A stretch of 10,232 nucleotides of DNA, taken from positions 1 to 10,232 of the forward strand of contig JBEBCD010000065.1 in the NCBI GenBank assembly GCA_041158045.1, in the 5' to 3' direction. Below are positions 4,583 through 10,232 of this stretch, piece by piece (position 1 is the stretch's first letter; each line of letters starts with the position of its first letter). A program made the translations under genes and the position numbers. The notes under the pieces are model-generated. The model saw nothing but the letters and a program-made list of their open reading frames with translations. It was not told the origin of the DNA and ran no database searches. The DNA is from CAXRBC01 sp041158045. Lineage in GTDB: Bacteria > Actinomycetota > Acidimicrobiia > Acidimicrobiales > Ilumatobacteraceae.

Positions 4583-5656
4583 TCACGCGCGGGCGGGGAC
4601 CAGCGACGGACAGCGCAGGAGCAGGGCCTCGAGCAGCAGGTCCTCGCGCGCGTTCAGCCCCAGGTGACCCATCGCGCGGTGGGTCGCCGCGATCGCGGCG
4701 GACCAGTCGCCCGCCTCCGGCGCGTCGGGCCGCGCGACGAGCGCCTCATGGTACGCGGCCGCCAGCCGTGCGAGGCCGGCGCGCAGCTCGTCGGTGCGCT
4801 GCTTGCGCACCTCGCGCTTGTGCCGCGCCTCGAGCGACCGCCGCCCCGCGCCGCGCTCGCCCGTCATCGCCACGCGCGCCTCGAGCTCCTCCAGCTCGCG
4901 CGCCTGGCGCGCCTGCACCGGCTCGACGGCGCGGTCCAGCAGCGCGTCGAGCTCGGCGGCGACCTCCGCCACCGCGCGCCCCGTGCCGTCGAGGCGCTGC
5001 GGCACGCGGGCGAACGCCTCGAGGCGCTCCGCCAGCCCGCGGTCGGCGGCGAGCAGCCGCGCACGCTCGAGGTTGCCCATCGCGGCGCGGGCCGCGCGCC
5101 CCGCCGCCTCGCGCGGGTGGCCCTCCCGCTCCAGCTCGGCCGCCACGACGTCGTCGTCGAGCCGGGCGAACGCGACCGTGGCGCACCGCGAGCGGATCGT
5201 CGCCATCGCGGGCGTCACCTGGTCGGCGAGCAGCACGAAGGCGACGCCCGGCGACGGCTCCTCGATGGTCTTCAGCAGCCGCACCGCCGCCGAGTCCTTC
5301 ATCAGGTGCACCTCGTGCACGACGATCACCTTGCGCGCCGACTCGAGCGGGGTCGTCGCCGACGCGCGGACGATCGCCTCGGCCTCCTCGGCATCCACCG
5401 CGGCGCCCTCGCGCCACACCTCGTGCACGTCGGGGTATTCGCCGCGCGCGACGAGCCCCGCGACGCGACCGCCCGCATCATCCGATCCCGCGACGAGGAC
5501 GGTGGCGAATGCGCGGGCAGCGCGCTCCTTGCCGCACCCCTCGGGTCCGACCAGCAGGTACGACTGGACCGCGCTGCCCGCGAGTCCGCGCAGCCGCTCC
5601 ACCGCGCGCGCCTGGCCAGGGACGCCGTCCCAGACGCTCGCGCCCGCGTCAGCCAC
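4583..5656 (-). CDS. holB: DNA polymerase III clamp-loader subunit delta'
   Basis: A 357-residue AAA+ protein of the clamp loader that opens the beta clamp during replication. The N-terminus VWDGVPGQARAVERL is the typical delta'/gamma start. The P-loop is GPEGCGKE (37-44), with Glu where an ATPase has Ser/Thr, as expected for the non-hydrolysing delta'. The Walker B-like strand is VIVVHEVHLMK (110-120), followed by RLLKTIEEP (126-134) and the SRC sensor motif (156-158). The Cys-rich zinc module usual after the P-loop is absent: the only cysteines are C41, C158 and C349. The C-terminal half has a charged helical stretch (about 250-300), common in actinobacterial versions. The GTG start lies 3 bases after the tmk stop, so the two are probably translationally coupled. 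It is the last gene of the topA-tmk-holB operon. Confidence 0.92.
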   Translation of the reverse strand: MADAGASVWDGVPGQARAVERLRGLAGSAVQSYLLVGPEGCGKERAARAFATVLVAGSDDAGGRVAGLVARGEYPDVHEVWREGAAVDAEEAEAIVRASATTPLESARKVIVVHEVHLMKDSAAVRLLKTIEEPSPGVAFVLLADQVTPAMATIRSRCATVAFARLDDDVVAAELEREGHPREAAGRAARAAMGNLERARLLAADRGLAERLEAFARVPQRLDGTGRAVAEVAAELDALLDRAVEPVQARQARELEELEARVAMTGERGAGRRSLEARHKREVRKQRTDELRAGLARLAAAYHEALVARPDAPEAGDWSAAIAATHRAMGHLGLNAREDLLLEALLLRCPSLVPARA

Positions 5657-5659
5657 GCG

Positions 5660-6271
5660 TCACCGCGACGCCATCCACGCGTCGACGCGCGCCGCGATGA
5701 TCGCCTCGAGCTCGTCCTTGGGCGGCGCGCCGTCGACCACGAGCCAGCGGGCGGGATCCGCGCGCGACATCTCGGCGTACCCGGCGGCGATGCGGTCGAA
5801 GAACGCGCGGTCCTCCCGCTCGAAGCGGTCGCGCTCCCGCCGCTCGAGCCGCGCGAGCAGTACGTCGACGGGGACGTCGATGAGCACCACGAGGTCGGGC
5901 CAGCGGCCGCCGATCGCCCACTCGTTGATGCGGTGCAGCTCGGCGAGGTCGAGGCCCCGGCCGTAGCCCTGGTACGCGAGGGAGGAGTGGACGCTGCGGT
6001 CCGAGACGACGTGCCGCCCCGCCGCGAGGGCGGGGCCCACCAGCTCGGCGAGGTGCTGCGCGCGGTCGGCGGCCATCATGAGCGCCTCGGCGCGCGGCGA
6101 GAGGTGCACGTTGGCCGTGTCGGCGAGCGCGGCGCGCAGCGTGGCGCCGATCGCGGTACCGCCCGGCTCGCGGGTGACGACGGCGCCGAGGCGGGCGCCG
6201 AGGCGCTTGGCGTGCGTGCTCTTGCCGCAGCCCTCGAGTCCCTCGAAGGCGATGTACGTCCCGGCCGCCAC
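5660..6271 (-). CDS. tmk: Thymidylate (dTMP) kinase
   Basis: A 203-residue cytoplasmic kinase that phosphorylates dTMP to dTDP with ATP, an essential step for dTTP supply. The P-loop is GLEGCGKST (11-19). TREPGG (33-38) and DRS (91-93, in place of the common DRY/DRF) form the dTMP site. SLAYQGYGRGL (97-107) is a family signature. The lid RRERDRFERED (144-154) supplies the catalytic arginines, as in type II bacterial enzymes with no Arg in the P-loop. Length is standard. The start is GTG at 6271, 9 bases after the topA stop; the first residues lead directly into the first beta strand, so nothing is missing. holB follows after 3 bases. Confidence 0.96.
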   Translation of the reverse strand: MAAGTYIAFEGLEGCGKSTHAKRLGARLGAVVTREPGGTAIGATLRAALADTANVHLSPRAEALMMAADRAQHLAELVGPALAAGRHVVSDRSVHSSLAYQGYGRGLDLAELHRINEWAIGGRWPDLVVLIDVPVDVLLARLERRERDRFEREDRAFFDRIAAGYAEMSRADPARWLVVDGAPPKDELEAIIAARVDAWMASR

Positions 6272-6280
6272 GCCGCAACC

Positions 6281-9055
6281 CTAGGGGCGGGTGCGCGCGG
6301 CCTTTCGGGGGCGTGACGCCGTCGGGGCGGCCTTCTTCGCGCGCGGCGCGGCCGACTTCTTGGCGCGGGGTGCGCCGGCCTTCTTCGCACGGGGTGCGGC
6401 GGCCTTCTTCGCGCGTGGCGTGCGCGCGGCGCGCGACGGCGCACCGGTGCCCGTCCCGCGGGGCGCGCGAGCCGCCCGCGGTGCGCGGCCACGGCCCGTC
6501 GACGGGCCCGCCTCGCGGCGGATCGCGAGGAGCTCGAAGGCCCGCTCCGGGGTGACGAACTCGATGCGGTCGCCGCGCGTCAGGCTCGCGTTGGTCACCC
6601 CGTCGGTGACGTACACGCCGAACTTGCCGTCCTTCGCGACGACGGGACGGTTGCTCACCGGGTCGACGCCGAACTCCTTGAGCGGCGGCTTGGCCGGCCC
6701 GCGCCGGCCGTACTGCTTGGGTTGCGCGAGCTTGGCGAGCGCCTCCTCGAGCGTGAGGGTGAGGATCTGCTCCTCGCTGTCGAGCGTGCGACTCTCGGTG
6801 CCCTTCTTGAGGTACGGGCCGTAGCGCCCGTTCTGCGCCGTGATGAGCTCGCCGTCCGAGGGGTCGGCGCCGACGGTGCGGGGGAGCGCGAGGAGCGCCA
6901 TCGCCTCCTCCATCGTCACCTTCTCGATCGCCATCGACTTGAAGAGCGAGGCCGTCTTCGGCTTCTCGAATCCGGGCGGCGGCTCGTCCATCGTCCCCCA
7001 CTGCACGTAGGGGCCGAAGCGCCCGTTCTTCACGAAGACGGGGTGCCCGTCCAGCTCGCCGATCGGGTCCTCGAACTTCGGCGCATTGAGGAGGGCGACC
7101 GCGATCTCGAGCGTGAGCTCGTCGGGCGTCAGCGTCTCCGGCACCGATGCGATCTGCTCGCCGCAGCGCACGTACGGTCCGTACTTGCCGGGGCGCAGCA
7201 CGACCTCCTCGCCGCTCTCGGGGTGCCTCCCGACGGGGAAGGCGTTCAGCGTCACCGCGTCGATGTGGTCGCGGTGGTGGTCGACGAGCGGCTTGAGCCC
7301 GGGCAACTCCTTGCCATTGCCGAAGTAGAACTCCTCGAGCCACTTCTCCTTGCGGCGGTCGCCCGCGGCGATCTCGTCGAGCTCCTCCTCCACCGTGGCC
7401 GTGAACGCGTCGTCGACGAGCTCGGAGAAGTGCGTCTTCATGAGCCGCACGACGGCGAACGCGGTCCACGACGGCACGAGCGCCTGACCCTTCTTCCAGA
7501 CGTACCCGCGGTTGACGATCGTGCCGATGATCGAGGCGTACGTGCTGGGTCGGCCGATGCCGAGCTCCTCGAGCTTCTTCACCAGTGTCGGCTCGGTGTA
7601 GCGCGCGGGCGGGGTGGTCGTGTGTCCCTCCGCGGCGATCGCGGTGATGGGCACGGCGTCGCCCACCGACAGCGCCGGCAGGAGCGCCTCCGCCTCGGCC
7701 GGCTCGCCGGCCTCCGCGGCGTCGCCCCCCTCGGGGCCCTGTTCCTGCGGGGCGGCGGTGCCGTACGCGGCGCGGTGTCCGGGGAAGGTGATCGTCGTGC
7801 CGCTGGCGGTGAACTCGCAGTCGGTCCGGGCCGCGTCGGCCGCGGTGGCCCCGAGCTTGACCGTCACGGTGGTGCCGAGGGCGTCGGCCATCTGGGAGGC
7901 CAGCGTGCGCTGCCAGATGAGGCGGTAGAGCGCGAGCTCGCGCGGGTTCATCTCCGCGGCGACGGCCTCGGGCGCCCGCAGCGGCAGCGCGGGGCGGATC
8001 GCCTCGTGCGCCTCCTGGGCGTTCTTGACCTTCGACTTGTAGGTGCGCACCTCGGGGTGGAGGTGGTCGTGGCCGTGCTGGCGGACGATCTCGTCGCGCA
8101 CCGCCGACATCGCCTCGGCCGAGAGCACCACCGAGTCGGTGCGCATGTAGGTGATGAAGCCGCCCTCGTAGAGGCCCTGCGCGAGGCGCATCACCTCGCT
8201 CGCGGTCGCGCGCAGACGGTTGCCCGCCTCCTGCTGCATCGTGCTCGTCATGAAGGGCGCCTTCGGCGACTTGCGGTACGGGCGGTCCTCGACGCTGCGC
8301 ACCGCGAACGCCGCGCCCTCGAGCCCCGCGGCCAGCTCGCGGGCCCGCGCCTCGGTCACCACGACGACGCCGTCCTTCGCGACGCCCCGGTCGTCGAAGT
8401 CCTTGCCGGCGGCGATGCGGGATCCGTCGAGCGACTGCAGCATCGCCGAGAACGACGGCTGCGTGCCCGTGGTGGCCTCGAGGTCCCAGTAGTCGGCGGC
8501 CACGTGGGCCATCCGCTCCTCCTCGCGCTCGACCACGAGGCGGATCGCGGGGCTCTGCACGCGCCCGGCCGACAGCCCGCGGCGGACCTTGCGCCACAGG
8601 ATCGGCGAGATCTCGTAGCCGTAGAGGCGATCGAGGATGCGGCGGGCCTCGGCGGCGTCCACGAGCTTGTGGTCGATGCCGCGCGGGCGCTCGAGGGCGC
8701 CGCGGATGGCCGACTCGGTGATCTCGTGGAAGACCATCCGGTGCACCGGCACCCTCGGCTTGAGGTACTCGAGCAGGTGCGACGCGATCGCCTCGCCCTC
8801 GCGGTCCTCGTCGGTCGCGAGGTAGAGCGCATCGGCGTCCTTGAGGTGCGCGCGCAGCTCCTTCACGACCTTCGCGCCGCGCTCGGTGAGCTCGTAGTTG
8901 GGCTTGAAGGAGTTCTCGACGTCGACGGAGAGCCCCTTCGACGGGAGATCGGCGATGTGGCCGACCGAGGCGTGCACCTCGAATCCCTTGCCGAGGTACT
9001 TCGCGATCGTCTTCGCCTTCGCGGGCGATTCGACGATGACGAGCGACGTGGGCAT
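6281..9055 (-). CDS. topA: DNA topoisomerase I (type IA)
   Basis: A 924-residue enzyme that relaxes negative supercoils through a transient 5'-phosphotyrosine link. Positions here count from an in-frame ATG two codons upstream (9061). The Toprim domain has E11 (VIVESPAKAKTI) and the TDEDREGE acid cluster (83-90). The catalytic Tyr is Y305 in FITYMRTDS. The gate-region motif LSAGRVQSPAIRL is at 163-175. An acidic Glu/Ala-rich insert lies near 438-460. Four C-terminal DNA-binding repeats end in GKYGPYV (625), GRFGPYV (680), GRYGPYL (745) and GKFGVYV (812). A basic tail with 8-residue repeats follows (about 880-926). The start at 9055 (MPTSLVIVES) is preferred because the TTGACA/TAACGA promoter would place the transcription start below the upstream ATG. 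First gene of the topA-tmk-holB operon. Confidence 0.96.
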   Translation of the reverse strand: MPTSLVIVESPAKAKTIAKYLGKGFEVHASVGHIADLPSKGLSVDVENSFKPNYELTERGAKVVKELRAHLKDADALYLATDEDREGEAIASHLLEYLKPRVPVHRMVFHEITESAIRGALERPRGIDHKLVDAAEARRILDRLYGYEISPILWRKVRRGLSAGRVQSPAIRLVVEREEERMAHVAADYWDLEATTGTQPSFSAMLQSLDGSRIAAGKDFDDRGVAKDGVVVVTEARARELAAGLEGAAFAVRSVEDRPYRKSPKAPFMTSTMQQEAGNRLRATASEVMRLAQGLYEGGFITYMRTDSVVLSAEAMSAVRDEIVRQHGHDHLHPEVRTYKSKVKNAQEAHEAIRPALPLRAPEAVAAEMNPRELALYRLIWQRTLASQMADALGTTVTVKLGATAADAARTDCEFTASGTTITFPGHRAAYGTAAPQEQGPEGGDAAEAGEPAEAEALLPALSVGDAVPITAIAAEGHTTTPPARYTEPTLVKKLEELGIGRPSTYASIIGTIVNRGYVWKKGQALVPSWTAFAVVRLMKTHFSELVDDAFTATVEEELDEIAAGDRRKEKWLEEFYFGNGKELPGLKPLVDHHRDHIDAVTLNAFPVGRHPESGEEVVLRPGKYGPYVRCGEQIASVPETLTPDELTLEIAVALLNAPKFEDPIGELDGHPVFVKNGRFGPYVQWGTMDEPPPGFEKPKTASLFKSMAIEKVTMEEAMALLALPRTVGADPSDGELITAQNGRYGPYLKKGTESRTLDSEEQILTLTLEEALAKLAQPKQYGRRGPAKPPLKEFGVDPVSNRPVVAKDGKFGVYVTDGVTNASLTRGDRIEFVTPERAFELLAIRREAGPSTGRGRAPRAARAPRGTGTGAPSRAARTPRAKKAAAPRAKKAGAPRAKKSAAPRAKKAAPTASRPRKAARTRP
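6324..6419 (-). repeat. 24-bp tandem repeat (4 units) in the topA tail
   Basis: Four successive 24-base units at 6324, 6348, 6372 and 6396 encode an 8-residue motif of the form APRAKK-x-A/G, which gives the topoisomerase its basic tail. The units differ at several positions, many of them silent. Lys-rich tails of actinobacterial TopA are known to aid processivity. Repeat copy number may vary between strains. Confidence 0.75.
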
Positions 9056-9063
9056 GACCATCC

Positions 9064-9094
9064 ATCGTTAGGGGGCGACGACGTGCGCTGTCAA
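9064..9094 (-). promoter_or_regulatory. topA operon promoter (TTGACA-18-TAACGA)
   Basis: A perfect -35 hexamer TTGACA (9094-9089), an 18-base spacer, and a -10 TAACGA followed by T (9070-9064), ending 8 bases before the ATG at 9055. This is the only promoter in the window with a consensus -35, fitting a housekeeping operon. The predicted start near 9057-9058 leaves a leader of about 2-3 bases and excludes the ATG at 9061. Confidence 0.7.
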
Positions 9095-9136
9095 GGATGC
9101 GCGCGCCGACGCCGACCGCGCAAGGGATCGCGCGGG

Positions 9137-9142
9137 TAGCGT
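9137..9142 (+). promoter_or_regulatory. -10 element of rsgA
   Basis: TAGCGT followed by 10 bases and the ATG at 9153; the leader would be about 4 bases. The hexamer is the same as at the PAC2 and tag genes. No consensus -35 is seen. Confidence 0.5.
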
Positions 9143-9152
9143 CGCGCTCGGG

Positions 9153-10226
9153 ATGGTCGTCGACGACTCGCGTGCACGCGACGAGTTGCGTGCGCTCGGA
9201 TTTCGCGACGAGGACGCGCGCGCGGTGCGCGACGACGAGCGCGACCTCGCCGTCGGCCGCGTCGCGCGCCTCGACCGCGGCTGGAGCACGGTGATGACCA
9301 CGCGTGCGGGCGATCCGCTGCGCGTGCGCAACGTCGGCGTGGACGTCGCGGTCGGCGACTGGGTCGTGGTGACGTCCGACGGTGAGCGCGTGGCGCGCAC
9401 GCTCCCGCGCCGCTCCGAGTTCGTCCGGCGCGCGTCGAGCGGCGGCGTGCGCGCGGAGCGCCACGCGCTCGCGGCCAACATCGACGTCGTCCTGCTCGTC
9501 CACGCGGCCGACGTGGGGGCCAACCCGCGTCGCGCCGAGCGCGAGCTCGTCCTCGCCTTCGACAGCGGGGCGTCCCCGGTGCTCGTCGCGACGAAGGCCG
9601 ACCTCGTCCCCCCGGCGGACGGCGCCTCCGGCGCCCTGACGCGCGACCCCGCGGGGGCCGTGGCCGCGCTCGCCGCGGCGGGTCTCGCCTGCGGCGTGCC
9701 GTGCCACGTCGTGAGCGGCCGCACGGGCGAGGGCGTCGCGGCCCTGCGCGGGCTCGCCGAGGGCGGTCGCACGCTCGCGGTGCTCGGTGCGAGCGGCGCC
9801 GGCAAGTCGACGCTGGTCAACGCGCTCGTCGGCGCCGACCTGCGCGAGACGGCGGGCGTGCGGGGCGCCGACGGGCGCGGTCGCCACACGACCGTCGCCG
9901 CCGAGCTCGTGGCGCTGCCCGGCGGCGGCTGGGTGGTCGACACGCCGGGCCTCCGCGCGGTGAGCCTGTGGACGAGCCGTCGCGGTCTCGAGCGCGCCTT
10001 CGCCGACGTCTTCGCCGCGTCGGAGCGCTGCCGCTTCCGCGACTGCAAGCACGAGGACGAGCCCGACTGCGCGGTCGCGCGCGCCGTCGCCGACGGCACG
10101 CTCGCAGCCGACCGCCTCGCGCACCTGCGCACGCTCGTCGCCGAGGAGGCGGCGGTCGAGGCCGAGCGCGAGGCCCGCCGTCGCCGCGCGGATCGCAAGG
10201 GCGTGCGCCGGGCCGCGCGACGCTGA
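9153..10226 (+). CDS. rsgA: Ribosome small subunit-dependent GTPase A
   Basis: A 357-residue circularly permuted GTPase (YjeQ/EngC) that checks late maturation of the 30S subunit. The order of parts is diagnostic. An OB-fold (about 33-85, VGRVARL...VAVGDWVVV) comes first. The GTPase motifs then run G4 TKAD (147-150), G5 VSGRTGEG (187-194), G1 GASGAGKST (212-220), G2 GRGRHTT (241-247) and G3 DTPG (263-266). The C-terminal zinc knuckle is C293-x4-C298-x-H300-x5-C306. A basic Arg-rich tail (about 340-357) could contact rRNA. The OB segment is preceded by about 30 extra N-terminal residues rich in Asp/Arg. It is divergent from topA across a 97-base gap that carries both promoters; 6 bases follow its stop to the window end. 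Confidence 0.96.
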   Translation: MVVDDSRARDELRALGFRDEDARAVRDDERDLAVGRVARLDRGWSTVMTTRAGDPLRVRNVGVDVAVGDWVVVTSDGERVARTLPRRSEFVRRASSGGVRAERHALAANIDVVLLVHAADVGANPRRAERELVLAFDSGASPVLVATKADLVPPADGASGALTRDPAGAVAALAAAGLACGVPCHVVSGRTGEGVAALRGLAEGGRTLAVLGASGAGKSTLVNALVGADLRETAGVRGADGRGRHTTVAAELVALPGGGWVVDTPGLRAVSLWTSRRGLERAFADVFAASERCRFRDCKHEDEPDCAVARAVADGTLAADRLAHLRTLVAEEAAVEAEREARRRRADRKGVRRAARR

Positions 10227-10232
10227 CCCGCC

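Noticed and set aside
4664..6316. A 550-codon plus-strand open frame opposite holB and tmk
   Set aside because: It is a shadow of the two kinase/AAA+ genes on the other strand, with no motifs and a composition typical of antisense GC-rich frames.
9059..9061. The upstream ATG (MVM...) as the topA start
   Set aside because: The TTGACA-18-TAACGA promoter would begin transcription at about 9057-9058, below this codon, and the family N-terminus fits the ATG at 9055.
5649..10124. A 1491-codon open frame on the minus strand across tmk, topA and rsgA
   Set aside because: It is an artefact of very high GC with few stop codons. It lies out of frame with the clear topA and tmk genes, its translation is Arg/Ala/Gly low complexity, and it has no recognisable domain.
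1..10232. CRISPR arrays, insertion sequences, phage genes or toxin-antitoxin pairs
   Set aside because: None was seen: no spaced repeats, no transposase or integrase motifs, and no unexplained small paired genes. All gaps are short.

Overview
The window is a gene-dense, very GC-rich stretch with the hallmarks of a high-GC actinomycete (Actinomycetota). These are a PAC2-family gene, the topA-tmk-holB gene order, a topoisomerase I with a long Lys/Arg-rich tail, many GTG starts, and genes whose -10 hexamer sits only 6-10 bases before the start codon (leaderless or nearly leaderless mRNAs). The delta' subunit has no zinc-module cysteines, which would suit an Acidimicrobiia-like lineage, but the genus cannot be read from the sequence.

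Layout. 1-304 (minus): 5' part of a PAC2-family gene, cut by the window edge. 428-886 (plus): GNAT acetyltransferase, divergent from PAC2 and overlapping tail-to-tail by 19 bases with tag (868-1545, minus; 3-methyladenine DNA glycosylase I). 1634-4450 (plus): three accessory metabolic genes, namely a VOC-like/cupin fusion protein, an EctD-like Fe(II)/2-oxoglutarate dioxygenase of the PhyH superfamily, and an NAD-dependent epimerase/dehydratase. The last two are 4 bases apart. 4458-4532 (minus): tRNA-Thr(CGU), whose encoded CCA end lies 7 bases from the epimerase stop. 4583-9055 (minus): a housekeeping DNA-metabolism operon transcribed topA, tmk, holB. 9153-10226 (plus): rsgA, a ribosome-assembly GTPase, divergent from topA. 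No intergenic gap exceeds about 125 bases.

Function. The right half is core machinery: DNA supercoiling, dTTP supply, the clamp loader and 30S maturation. The left half is repair plus small accessory enzymes. The cupin/dioxygenase/epimerase block is the part of unknown purpose. Its members look like oxidative or sugar-type small-molecule enzymes with no recognisable pathway partner in the window.

Most unusual structure. A 32-base direct repeat (31/32 identical) covers the last codons, stop codon and first downstream bases of both the cupin gene and the epimerase gene, giving two unrelated proteins the same C-terminus (TLVTLPA). The second copy abuts the tRNA-Thr gene. Recombination between the copies would remove exactly the dioxygenase-epimerase pair and leave the cupin gene intact beside the tRNA. 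This suggests the pair is a cassette gained by insertion or duplication. The promoter/start blocks of the cupin and dioxygenase genes are also near-copies of each other (14/16 bases). No phage, IS element or CRISPR array was seen.
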